A stretch of DNA of 64,000 nt from positions 31,766 to 95,765 of the forward strand of contig JACQYI010000063.1 of NCBI GenBank assembly GCA_016208305.1, read 5' to 3'. How positions within the stretch are numbered: position 1 is the first letter of the stretch; each line of letters starts with the position of its first letter. Source of the stretch: Oscillatoriophycideae cyanobacterium NC_groundwater_1537_Pr4_S-0.65um_50_18. GTDB taxonomy: Bacteria; Cyanobacteriota; Cyanobacteriia; Elainellales; Elainellaceae. Position numbers and translations under genes: made by a program. Positions 1 to 8,394 of the stretch are shown piece by piece. Under the pieces are notes generated by a model, which saw only the letters and a list, made by a program, of their open reading frames with translations, did no database searches and was not told where the DNA came from.

Positions 1-60
1 GCAAGGCGACCCTCTAAGCGATACATTGGCCGTCGTCCTCCCAAACGCATTGGCAAGTAG
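1..60 (+). CDS. C-terminal tail of a gene cut by the window edge
   Basis: Frame 1 is open from the first base to a TAG at 58-60 and encodes about 19 residues ending in a strongly basic, Arg/Lys/Pro-rich tail (ends PPKRIGK). The composition looks like a real protein terminus, but so short a piece cannot be assigned to a family. The 150 bases that follow, up to the end of purE, show no gene. It could be a chance open frame. Confidence 0.3.
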   Translation, partial: ARRPSKRYIGRRPPKRIGK

Positions 61-210
61 CGACTGGCTAAAGATGGCTGATGGAACATATAGCTATAGC
101 CACAAGGGGCTGAGGTATTGTTGTGGGTGCGGTGGAGTGCATCCACAACAACGCCTTAAGAGCAATGGTTACTAATCTCCAACGATGTTTTGGCTAGTTG
201 CTCCTCTAGC

Positions 211-732
211 TCAGGCTTCGCCCGACAGATATTGCCGATAGCCGATCGCCTCTAATTTTTCCTGTTTTTTCCCCACCATTTCTTTCAAGCTTTGCCGATA
301 GCGCTGAACTTTTTCCAGCAGCTCTGGCTGATGGCTAGCCAAGATTTGCACAGCTAGCAGGCCAGCATTTTGGGCATTGCCGATCGCCACGGTTGCCACC
401 GGGATGCCGCTCGGCATCTGCACGATTGAGTACAGAGAATCCAAACCCTGCAAATGCTTTGAAGCCACAGGGACGCCAATGACGGGCAAAGGCGTTAAAG
501 CCGCAACCATTCCGGGCAAATGCGCCGCCCCCCCTGCCCCCGCAATAATCACCTTGAGGCCGCGCAGATGGGCTGTTTGGGCATATTCCACCATGCGTTC
601 TGGGGTGCGATGCGCCGAAACGATCGCCACCTCGCAAGGCACGCTAAACTCCTCACAGATTGCGATCGCAGCCTGCATAGTCGGCAAGTCTGAGTCGCTG
701 CCCATGATAATTCCAACAGTGGGCTGAGTCAT
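211..732 (-). CDS. purE: N5-carboxyaminoimidazole ribonucleotide mutase PurE
   Basis: PurE moves the carboxyl group of N5-CAIR to C4 to form CAIR, a cytosolic step of de novo purine synthesis. The 173-aa product has the normal class I length and the family signature: [11 protein letters not shown] at the N-terminus, SAHRTPERM around residue 40 (active-site His), [11 protein letters not shown] around 65, and GVP near residue 86. The ATG at 732 is followed directly upstream by a 16-bp sequence in two tandem copies (733-764), so promoter and leader must lie in or beyond that duplication. The next gene upstream (DUF3177) is on the same strand, 76 bp away, so co-transcription is possible. The family call is secure. 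Confidence 0.97.
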   Translation of the reverse strand: MTQPTVGIIMGSDSDLPTMQAAIAICEEFSVPCEVAIVSAHRTPERMVEYAQTAHLRGLKVIIAGAGGAAHLPGMVAALTPLPVIGVPVASKHLQGLDSLYSIVQMPSGIPVATVAIGNAQNAGLLAVQILASHQPELLEKVQRYRQSLKEMVGKKQEKLEAIGYRQYLSGEA

Positions 733-764
733 AAGCCTGTGATTGATAAAGCCTGTGATTGACT
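733..764. repeat. 16-bp tandem direct repeat, two copies
   Basis: Unit AAGCCTGTGATTGA followed by TA or CT: 733-748 and 749-764, 14 of 16 bases identical. It abuts the purE start codon, so it lies in the leader of that gene. A decayed third copy (AAAGAATTGATTGCA) may follow. Confidence 0.75.
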
Positions 765-808
765 AAAGAATTGATTGCAAGCCTAGCGGTTTCGAGGCTC
801 TTGCAACG

Positions 809-1402
809 TTATTGCTCAGCCGCCGATCGCCCCTGCTTACCCAACCGCACCAAGACAAAGTAGCCCAGGTAGAGCACATAAATGACTAGCCCAGTGATGC
901 CCAAAAAGCCTAGAAACTCTGGCTTGGAAGCAGCATGGAAAAAGTTTTTGTAGCCAAAAGGCGGATCGAGCCAGACCTGACAGAAAGAGGTGGCAAAGGT
1001 TTCTTGAGATACGGCGCACTGAAGGAAAGGAATGCTGGCCAGCACGCCCAACCCGCAGTAAAGGCTAACTGCCCATCGCCAACTGGTAAAGATCCATTTG
1101 AGCGGCGAAGAGGATCGATCGGCAATTTCCTCATTCAGATCAACCCAAAACCAAAGGCTAACGGGAATCAGAATTCGCGCCAAGATTCCAGACACAAAGC
1201 TAACAGGCAAGCTGCCAATCATGAGGTAGACGGTAATCGCCAAAAGGCTAGATACACGCCAGTAGATGATCAGCAAGCGCTGCATGGCATCGGCTTTTTG
1301 CACAAACGCCCAAATGAGCAGCACAAAAGGCAAGAGGACAGTGAAAAGAACGGCCAGTCGGTAATCCATCCAGACTAGCGCTTGCAAAAGTTCTTGGGTC
1401 AT
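809..1402 (-). CDS. DUF3177-family integral membrane protein
   Basis: A 197-aa protein with about five hydrophobic segments (roughly residues 16-34, 48-66, 68-85, 108-130 and 164-187), so an inner- or thylakoid-membrane protein. Its overall pattern (MTQELLQALVWMDYRLAVLF at the N-terminus, a WFWVDLNEEI loop, and a PPFGYKNFFH segment before the last helix) resembles the DUF3177 family, which is common in cyanobacteria and has no known function. It lies 76 bp upstream of purE on the same strand. No enzymatic motif is visible. The DUF number is from memory, not from a search. Confidence 0.75.
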   Translation of the reverse strand: MTQELLQALVWMDYRLAVLFTVLLPFVLLIWAFVQKADAMQRLLIIYWRVSSLLAITVYLMIGSLPVSFVSGILARILIPVSLWFWVDLNEEIADRSSSPLKWIFTSWRWAVSLYCGLGVLASIPFLQCAVSQETFATSFCQVWLDPPFGYKNFFHAASKPEFLGFLGITGLVIYVLYLGYFVLVRLGKQGRSAAEQ

Positions 1403-1548
1403 TTCGAGGAGTGAGGTTGCGGTGAGATAGCTTCTGCCGGACAGCGTATTGAGTCCTGAACCCGATTACACGAATTCCATCGCCTATTACCCTATCACTT
1501 CCCCTGGGCTATTTTCCTTTCGTTTTCCCATAAGCTGTCTCCCTTTGA

Positions 1549-2916
1549 TCATAGCCCTTGCGTGCGGGTGTACCAGCGCAGTAAAATCCGAGCCAGCCGA
1601 TTGTGATTATGGCGAACGAGTCGAGTAGAGGCATCCTCATCCATAACATTGGCGACAACCGCACGCCGCCCCAACAGCATGACCGCTTCGCGATCGAAAT
1701 AGACCGGGTGAGATCCCTCTTGGGCATAGTGAATTAGCGATTGGGCTGAGGGGGAGGTTTTTTGAACCAAGACGGCATTAAACAGCGGGTAGCCGCAGAC
1801 TTCATCAATAGTCCGAATATGGTCAGATACCGTGTAGCCGTCAGTTTCACCCGGTTGGGTCATGATGTTGCAAACGTAGATGCGGGGCACTTGAGCGCGG
1901 GCGATCGCATCGGTGATTTCAGGAACCAGCAGGTTAGGAATGACGCTGGTGTAAAGCGAGCCAGGGCCAATAATGATGTAGTCGGCTTCTTCGATCGCCT
2001 GTACAGCTTTAGGCAACGCCGGAGGGTGAGCAGGCGTACAGCCGATTTTGATAATTTTCCCTCTGGCTTCGGTGATGTTGGATTCTCCTTCAATACGCCG
2101 TCCGTCGGCTAACTCTGCCCAGAGGCGCATATCGGTTAGGGTTGAGGGCAGCACCTGTCCGCGAATGGCCAGCACTTTAGAACTGGCTGCGATCGCCCGT
2201 TCCAGATCGCCCGTAATCTCGCTCATGGCCGTCAAAAACAGATTGCCAAAGCTGTGCCCTACTAAGCCATCTCCTGCCTGAAAACGATACTGAAACAGCT
2301 CTGTCAGCAGCTTTTCCTCATCAGCCAGCGCTGCCAAACAGTTGCGAATATCTCCTGGCGGCAAGACGCCAATTTCTCGACGCAATCGCCCTGAAGATCC
2401 GCCATCATCGGCCACTGTAACGATGGCACTAATATTGGCGCTTAGACCCTTTAGCCCGCGCAGCAGCGTGGATAGCCCTGTGCCGCCACCGATCACCACA
2501 ACTTTAGGGCCTCGATGCAGCCGTCGATGGGTCATGAGGCGATCGATCAGCTCACCATCGCCTTCGGGCATAAGGACTTCGGTAATTGCGCCCAAACTGC
2601 GCTTTTGCCCCCAAAGAATCAGCAAAAAACCAACGATCAGCACGAGTGGTCCGCTAATGTAGTTGGGCACGCGATCGGTAATGGTGCGCAGCAACTCTCG
2701 GATGAATTCGCTGAAATAATAAACGGGCGTTAGGTTGAGCCAAATAGCAAATCCTAGCCCTGTAAACACCATGCCTGTCGCGCTAATAAAGAGCCAGCGC
2801 TTGATCAATAAACCGGGTGCCAACCACTTAAACCACTGGTTGACCCGATGACGACTGGGCGTGCGATCGCGCGACTCCTGAGCCAGAAGTTGCAAAGCGT
2901 GTTTGAGTAAACCCAT
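1549..2916 (-). CDS. yvcK: YvcK/CofD-like gluconeogenesis factor with N-terminal membrane anchor
   Basis: YvcK proteins bind UDP-sugars (UDP-GlcNAc) and affect carbon metabolism and cell-wall homeostasis. They share a fold with CofD but have no proven transferase activity. This 455-aa copy has two hydrophobic segments (about residues 40-62 and 90-108) and then the canonical domain: [19 protein letters not shown] near 140, [13 protein letters not shown] near 168, [12 protein letters not shown] near 187, and [19 protein letters not shown] near 315. The N-terminal transmembrane region is typical of cyanobacterial members and absent from the Bacillus protein. ATG at 2916. The gene is isolated, with a 548-bp gap upstream. 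Confidence 0.93.
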   Translation of the reverse strand: MGLLKHALQLLAQESRDRTPSRHRVNQWFKWLAPGLLIKRWLFISATGMVFTGLGFAIWLNLTPVYYFSEFIRELLRTITDRVPNYISGPLVLIVGFLLILWGQKRSLGAITEVLMPEGDGELIDRLMTHRRLHRGPKVVVIGGGTGLSTLLRGLKGLSANISAIVTVADDGGSSGRLRREIGVLPPGDIRNCLAALADEEKLLTELFQYRFQAGDGLVGHSFGNLFLTAMSEITGDLERAIAASSKVLAIRGQVLPSTLTDMRLWAELADGRRIEGESNITEARGKIIKIGCTPAHPPALPKAVQAIEEADYIIIGPGSLYTSVIPNLLVPEITDAIARAQVPRIYVCNIMTQPGETDGYTVSDHIRTIDEVCGYPLFNAVLVQKTSPSAQSLIHYAQEGSHPVYFDREAVMLLGRRAVVANVMDEDASTRLVRHNHNRLARILLRWYTRTQGL

Positions 2917-3464
2917 GGATATAACTGATTCGGGATAGCAAACTTGATCTGCCTACTTGATACCACAGGCACAATCATCTAGGCTCGATCTCTTAAAGCT
3001 TTAAGCCTTAAGCTGAGGCGGTGATAGGCGCTCTTATTTTTATTTCACAGAGAGAGTAACTGACGGTATGACCTCATGACGGCTTATCCGCAGGAAAAGT
3101 GATCTGTATCACAGGAAATCTAGATACCAATCACAAAATCTTTCCCGGTTTCGCGCGTAGATTTGTGAAGATTGTGTGTAGATGCCCTAACTGTCGCCTG
3201 ATCCATCTCGCCTTACCCATCATAGTCAAGCTTCAACCTGACATCAGAAGATTTCGACGGCTCATTGCCCAGCGCCTTGAAATTTTCTTTGCTTGAACGC
3301 CCCAGTTTTTTCTCATTTTGCAACTCCCCACTTTGCCAATAGCGTGAGCGATCGCCTACCGTCAGTCCTCAGGTACTACACCTCTGCGTAGGCGACTGAA
3401 ATTAAGCGGTTCTGCTCTACGCTTCTGAACCCGCCCTAGGCTCAATATTCGCAGGAAAAATTTC
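2917..3464. other. 548-bp intergenic region between divergent genes
   Basis: This gap separates yvcK (minus) from the DUF4347/RTX gene (plus). A 14-bp perfect palindrome CTTAAAGCTTTAAG lies at 2992-3005, about 75 bp upstream of yvcK. AGGAAA at 3451-3456 is a plausible ribosome-binding site for the ATG at 3465. A 65-codon open frame at 3099-3296 has unconvincing composition and no ribosome-binding site. No RNA gene was recognised. Confidence 0.6.
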
Positions 3465-6101
3465 ATGACCTCTTCAGCCTTGCTTTCGACTGACAGCACT
3501 GTCGTCTTTATTGACCGAGCTGTCGCTGACTATGACGCTCTAGCTACTGGGCTACAACCCAATACCCAAGCCTTTTTGTTAGATGCGACGCAAGATGGCA
3601 TCACTCAGATCACTCAAGTCTTGCAGGGAGCCTCAAATCTCAGCAGTCTCCAGATCATTGCTCACGGAGAAGCTGGAACCCTACATTTGGGCAATGCCCA
3701 ACTCAACGCCCAGAATTGCGATCGCTACGCAGCTCAAATCCGGCAATGGCGATCGGCACTCTCTACCCACGCTAATATCCTGCTCTATGCCTGTGCCGCC
3801 GCAGCGGATGTTGATCCTGAAAATGCGACTCGCTTCGCCCATGCCCCAAAGATTAAAACCTCTTCTGCGCCGCTGATCGATCGCCTCAGCCAACTCACCG
3901 GAGCAGTTGTTGCCGCCTCTCGCTACGCGATTGGCAACGGCAACTGGAACTTAGAGGTTGCAACAGGCAAAGTTACGGCGCAACCTGCGTTAACGGCAGC
4001 CACCCAAGCCACCTATGCGGGGCAGTTAGCCATCGTCACGGTCAGCAGCACAGCTGATAAAGGGGCAGGCTCGTTGAGAGCTGCGATCGGCTCGGCCAAA
4101 GCAGGCGATACGATTAAGTTTGCGGCCAGTCTGGCAAACAAAACCATCAAGCTGACCAGCGGACAGATCGAGCTAGCCAATGGCAAGAGCCTGACGATTG
4201 ATGGCACGGGCGCAGCCAATCTTACTATCAGCGGCAATAGCGCCTCCCGCATTTTCTACGTCAACTCCAATCAAGATCGCCCGATTACCCTCAACCTCAA
4301 AAACATTACCTTGGTGGATGCCTACGTTGCCGATCAGGGCGGAGCAATTAAAGGCGAACATAAGGCCGTCATCAACATTGAGGGCGTCAAGTTCAAGAAC
4401 AATACAGCCGATAAGGGCGGCGGCGCAATTTACTGCGCTTGGGAAAACAGCCTGACCGTTACCGGATCACAGTTCAACGGCAACAAAGCGATCGCAGGCA
4501 ACGATGAACGAGGTGCGGGCGCGATCGCTTTTGTCAGCCCAGGCGCTATCACGCTACGCAACTCGCAATTTACCAATAATCGGGGCATTAACGGTGCAGC
4601 GGTCAATAGTCTCAATGGCAAACTGACTGTAGACAACTGCAAATTTATCAACAACGACACCAACGCCGCCACCTACGGCACAGGTGCAAATCCTTTTCTG
4701 CGGGGCTATGGAGGTGCAATTTATACCGATCGCGCTAACAATGCGATCGTGATTACAAAAAGCACATTTCAAGGCAACAGCGCTAAAGCCTCTGGGGGGG
4801 CAGTGCATTTGTTTGCTGATCCAGAAGATGTGATTAGCATCGAAGGCAGCCTGTTTACAAACAACAAAGCTACCGGACTCCCCGGTGGCCAGGACAAGGG
4901 CAAAGGCGGCGCGATTACTCAAATTCGCAACAGCACTGACCCACGCGGCAAATTTACGATCGCCAATTCCACGATCGCCAACAATGAAGGCTATGACCAA
5001 GGCGGCGGTCTCTGGGTCAACAACGCCCGCACCACCATCACCAACAGCACCTTTTCAGGCAATAAGGTGTTTGGCGATGGCTTCAGCAACGTTGGCGGCG
5101 GCATGACGCTTTACAGTGACACCGACATTATTAACACCACGATCGCCAACAATTTTGCCGGATGGGTCGGGGGCGGTATCAGTGCCGTAGATGCAGCCAA
5201 AGTAACGGTACAAAACACGATCTTTTATAAGAATACGGCCAAGAACGGAACGGCTAACTATGGCATTCAGCAGCACACCAGTCGCGAACTCACAGACAAT
5301 GGTGGCAACATTCAGTTTCCACCCAAGAAAACCAACAATTTCAACGACTACAACGCCACGGCCAAAGTCAGGCTGGTTGATCCTAAGTTAGGGGAACTGC
5401 AAGACAATGGCGGTGGCCTGCCCACCCATGCCCTGCTGAGCGGTAGCCCTGCCATCAATGCCGGGGTGAGCAACGGTTCACCTACCACCGACGAACGGGG
5501 CATTGGCCGCACCGACGGCAAGGTCGATGTTGGCGCATTTGAGTTTAGCGGCAGCCCGTCAGCGGGCGGGGGCGATCGCCTAACAGGCACAGCTACCGCA
5601 GACACCCTGACAGGCGGAGCAGGCAATGATACGCTGCTGGGCGGATTGGGTGCCGATGCGATCGCAGGCAAGGCAGGCAGCGATCGCTTTCTCTACAGTG
5701 GTTCTAGCCAACAGTTGGCGTTCTCTCAGTCGTTGATCAATGCTCCCGATCGGCTAACAGACTTTAACCTGACGCAAAAAGATAAAATTCAGCTGGACTA
5801 TGACGACAACCTGGCAACGGCACAACGTCCGAAGGCACTGTTTCATGCGGGTAAGGTGAGCGGTAGCCTTGGCAATGCCACAAAAGCCGCCTTTGCTGAT
5901 AAAAATCGAGCCGTGGGCGGTCGGCAGACCTTAGGCGCTCAAGAGGCCGTGTTTTTTCAACGGGGTACCCGCACCTATCTCGCGATCAATGACAATCAGA
6001 AAGGATTTCAGGGCGATCGCGATCTCCTGCTGGATCTGACAGGCATTCGCATGGCAGGGCAAACCGCAGGCGTGCTGAAAGTTGGAGATTACTTTGCTTA
6101 G
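3465..6101 (+). CDS. Large surface/secreted protein: DUF4347, parallel beta-helix, RTX repeats
   Basis: 878 aa with no signal peptide, as expected for type I (ABC) secretion. Residues about 12-185 match the DUF4347 pattern (VVFIDRAVADYD; IIAHGEAGTLHLGN; LLYACAA; LTGAVVAASR; GNWNLEVATG). Residues about 190-700 are right-handed parallel beta-helix repeats: a CSLREA-like opening (STADKGAGSLRAAI) and many coils of the form GGAI...N.FxxNxA, ending in a choice-of-anchor-type block (SPAINAGVSNGSPTTDERG). Residues about 705-755 hold RTX nonapeptides (GGAGNDTLLGGLGADAI), followed by a cyanobacterial C-terminal module. The likely role is a calcium-dependent adhesin or surface protein. AGGAAA precedes the ATG by 8 bases. 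The gene stands alone and ends at a strong terminator. Confidence 0.88.
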   Translation: MTSSALLSTDSTVVFIDRAVADYDALATGLQPNTQAFLLDATQDGITQITQVLQGASNLSSLQIIAHGEAGTLHLGNAQLNAQNCDRYAAQIRQWRSALSTHANILLYACAAAADVDPENATRFAHAPKIKTSSAPLIDRLSQLTGAVVAASRYAIGNGNWNLEVATGKVTAQPALTAATQATYAGQLAIVTVSSTADKGAGSLRAAIGSAKAGDTIKFAASLANKTIKLTSGQIELANGKSLTIDGTGAANLTISGNSASRIFYVNSNQDRPITLNLKNITLVDAYVADQGGAIKGEHKAVINIEGVKFKNNTADKGGGAIYCAWENSLTVTGSQFNGNKAIAGNDERGAGAIAFVSPGAITLRNSQFTNNRGINGAAVNSLNGKLTVDNCKFINNDTNAATYGTGANPFLRGYGGAIYTDRANNAIVITKSTFQGNSAKASGGAVHLFADPEDVISIEGSLFTNNKATGLPGGQDKGKGGAITQIRNSTDPRGKFTIANSTIANNEGYDQGGGLWVNNARTTITNSTFSGNKVFGDGFSNVGGGMTLYSDTDIINTTIANNFAGWVGGGISAVDAAKVTVQNTIFYKNTAKNGTANYGIQQHTSRELTDNGGNIQFPPKKTNNFNDYNATAKVRLVDPKLGELQDNGGGLPTHALLSGSPAINAGVSNGSPTTDERGIGRTDGKVDVGAFEFSGSPSAGGGDRLTGTATADTLTGGAGNDTLLGGLGADAIAGKAGSDRFLYSGSSQQLAFSQSLINAPDRLTDFNLTQKDKIQLDYDDNLATAQRPKALFHAGKVSGSLGNATKAAFADKNRAVGGRQTLGAQEAVFFQRGTRTYLAINDNQKGFQGDRDLLLDLTGIRMAGQTAGVLKVGDYFA

Positions 6102-6120
6102 GATCACGAACTTTTGACCG

Positions 6121-6165
6121 TAAATTTTTGACTCAGGAGGCTCTGCCTCCTGAGTCAAAAATTTA
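6121..6165. terminator. Bidirectional terminator hairpin
   Basis: Perfect 21-bp inverted repeat (arms 6121-6141 and 6145-6165) with a 3-base loop. The GC-rich inner part is ACTCAGGAGGC and the AT-rich outer part is TAAATTTTTG, so either strand ends in a T-rich tail. It lies between the convergent DUF4347 and pentapeptide-repeat genes and should stop both transcripts. Confidence 0.9.
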
Positions 6166-6190
6166 TTTCAGGTTAGCTTATCCGTGATTC

Positions 6191-6823
6191 TCAGGCTTCC
6201 AGCACCGTTCCTTTCAGACAGGTTCCGACCCAATTAGTACCCGCTACATTGGCTCCTGCCAATTCTGCACATAAAAGATTTGCGCCCGTCAAATTTGCCC
6301 CCGCGAGGTTGGCTCCCCGTAGATCGGCCTCCTCCAAATTGGCTTCGCTCAAGCTGGCTCCTTGCAGATCGGCCTGGGTCAGGTTGGCACCCGCCAAGTT
6401 TGCCCCGTTGAGGTTAGCACCCCGCAGATCCGCCCCGCGCAAGTCTACCCTTTGCAAGCTGACACCCATCAAATTTGCGCCGCTGAGAAATGCCCCAGCC
6501 AGCGTTGTGTGTGCCAGCCGAGACTGCATGAGATTGGCACCCCGCAGGTTGGCACCCCGCAAATCTGATTCAGTCAGGTCAGCTTGCATTAGGGTGGCTC
6601 CCAAAAAGTTAGCGCGCAGATCAGCCTGTCGCAGCTGACAACCCAGAAGACTAGAGCCATCCAAATTTGCTCCGTTCAGATTGACGCCATTGAGAATTGC
6701 GCCATTCAGCGTAGCGCCTGACAAATTGACGCGGCTTAGGTTGCATCGAGAGAGGTCTTCATCCTCTAGGTTCGCCCCTGCCAAATGCTTAACTTTGCCT
6801 GTCCGAACTGATTCAATGTCCAT
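6191..6823 (-). CDS. Pentapeptide-repeat protein
   Basis: 210 aa, almost wholly built of tandem A(D/N)LxX pentapeptides (for example ANLRGANLMQ, ADLRGANLNG), which fold into a right-handed quadrilateral beta-helix. No signal peptide, membrane segment or added catalytic domain is present, so it is probably cytosolic or thylakoid-associated. Its function is unknown; such proteins are very numerous in cyanobacteria. It lies 39 bp downstream of the DICT protein gene on the same strand, so they may form an operon. The opposite strand shows long open frames only because of the repeat's base composition. Confidence 0.93.
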   Translation of the reverse strand: MDIESVRTGKVKHLAGANLEDEDLSRCNLSRVNLSGATLNGAILNGVNLNGANLDGSSLLGCQLRQADLRANFLGATLMQADLTESDLRGANLRGANLMQSRLAHTTLAGAFLSGANLMGVSLQRVDLRGADLRGANLNGANLAGANLTQADLQGASLSEANLEEADLRGANLAGANLTGANLLCAELAGANVAGTNWVGTCLKGTVLEA

Positions 6824-6862
6824 GAGTTTGTTTGACTGCGTTACGTTAAGGATGAAAGACGG

Positions 6863-8314
6863 TTAAGGATTAACTACCGAAGAATGACCGATCGCATCTT
6901 CGTAGGTGATTTGCAGATCTTCTTGGGAGCGAGAATCCATTAACCACAGACCAGAGGCGATTTTAGGTAAAGCATCCGGCAAACTGAGTCCCTGCTGGAG
7001 CGCAATCACGAGTAAGCCTAAAGCCTCTACCAGCTTTGGATCCCAGCGATCGCCCTGTTGGGCTTGGCAATGCGCTAATGCCTCAGCCAAGGCTTCTTCT
7101 AAGACCACTTCAGGCGCTCGGCGCTGGGCAACACTTTGCTGAAACTCTGCTACCAACCCTAAGATTCGCGATTCAATCGGAATCTCATCTCCGGCTAACC
7201 CAGCAGGCTGCCCTGCTCCATTCCACCATTCTGCTTGATGGGTCAGGATAGTGGCGATCGCGCTCAGCCGCTGCATCTTACGCAAGACTTGAATGCCGGG
7301 TACCAGCGGACAGGCCGGAGCCTCCGCCAGCGATTCTGCATGGGCGCTGACTGAAGTTCCTGAGCTGAGCACCCGATCGATCGGCTGAAGAAAAGCCAGT
7401 CGATGTAGCAAGCCCGCCAGCCGCAGCCGATGCAGTTGCCAGGAGGGCAAATCGAGCAACTGTCCCATCGCCTCAGCCAGTGCCGCCACTTCAGTCGCCA
7501 CCATCGGATTGCTAATATCCGTCTGGTCAATGAGTTCTGCCACCCGCAAAAAAGCCTGTAGCTCACTAGAAGTCAGATTAATGTCGAGCGAGGAGGTGGG
7601 CAAGAGGGACGTGAGAGGAGAAGCCACCTGCTGACGAATTTGCAGATAGTCCACCACCCGCGCAATGATATCTCCCATATGCTCGACGGTAGGGACGCTA
7701 CAAAAAGCACCCTCGCACTGAATTAAGGGCGCGATCGCCTCTACTTGCGTAGAAAGCTGCTGTTGCAGCGCCGGATTATATTGCCCAACGTGATCTACCA
7801 GTAGCTCAACCGTTTCTAATACCAAACTAGGCTCAAACGTCCATAGCCCGTAAAACTTCCGCTCTAAATCTTCCGTCGGCACTCCGCCTGGCCCATAGTC
7901 AGCCACCGATAGCTCTTGGCAAAGCACCATGGCCGTGTAGCTGGGGGACAAAATCACCAAATGCCACTCTTGCGCCACCGGATCATCGGCGGCCAGGCTC
8001 ACCAAGGCCACATTCGATCGCTGGCTCGTCGGATGCTCGCCAAAGCCTGCATCTGGCGCAGCCAAAATCACCACCTGGCGCGATCGTCCGGCAATTTCGC
8101 CATAGCGATCGGCTTCTTCTAGATACCACTTGCCTCGCTGAAAGGCCGTCAGCATCACGGGCGAATAGTCTGCCGCCAAAATGGCATCCTCTAAGGCATG
8201 GCAGAGAGCCACCAGCGTGTTTTTGTAGTACACGCCAAAATTCAAAGGACGTCGATCAGGATGACCCGTTTGGTGAGCCGATCGCAGCTTGTCGAGAATA
8301 GAGCCTTCTAGCAT
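6863..8314 (-). CDS. DICT sensory-domain protein with degenerate HD-GYP-like C-terminus
   Basis: 483 aa. The N-terminal half (about 1-165; NFGVYYKNTLVALCHALEDAI, YSPVMLTAFQRGKWYLEEA) resembles the DICT domain found with two-component and cyclic-di-GMP proteins, thought to sense light or ligand. Residues about 255-460 follow the HD-GYP layout but without its catalytic residues: LLHRLAFLQP replaces LHDIGK, LTHQAEWWNGAGQPAGL replaces the HHE and DGxGYP motifs, and EIPIESRILGLVAEF and WDPKLVEAL retain the scaffold. It is therefore probably a regulatory pseudo-phosphodiesterase. The gene lies upstream of the pentapeptide-repeat gene. The DICT assignment is fairly sure; the HD-GYP ancestry is my reading of motif order. 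Confidence 0.8.
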   Translation of the reverse strand: MLEGSILDKLRSAHQTGHPDRRPLNFGVYYKNTLVALCHALEDAILAADYSPVMLTAFQRGKWYLEEADRYGEIAGRSRQVVILAAPDAGFGEHPTSQRSNVALVSLAADDPVAQEWHLVILSPSYTAMVLCQELSVADYGPGGVPTEDLERKFYGLWTFEPSLVLETVELLVDHVGQYNPALQQQLSTQVEAIAPLIQCEGAFCSVPTVEHMGDIIARVVDYLQIRQQVASPLTSLLPTSSLDINLTSSELQAFLRVAELIDQTDISNPMVATEVAALAEAMGQLLDLPSWQLHRLRLAGLLHRLAFLQPIDRVLSSGTSVSAHAESLAEAPACPLVPGIQVLRKMQRLSAIATILTHQAEWWNGAGQPAGLAGDEIPIESRILGLVAEFQQSVAQRRAPEVVLEEALAEALAHCQAQQGDRWDPKLVEALGLLVIALQQGLSLPDALPKIASGLWLMDSRSQEDLQITYEDAIGHSSVVNP

Positions 8315-8394
8315 GGGTAAATGAGAGCCGATATAAAAAGAGTGTAATAACAGTGAATTAAACTTGACCTTCAGCCACGCCCCCAGGGTCGCCG

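Noticed and set aside
3099..3296. 65-codon plus-strand frame before the DUF4347 gene
   Set aside because: No ribosome-binding site, atypical composition, and no family resemblance.
6249..6638. Plus-strand 129-codon frame
   Set aside because: It mirrors the pentapeptide-repeat gene on the other strand; the APxxLAPRR pattern is the complement of repeat codons.
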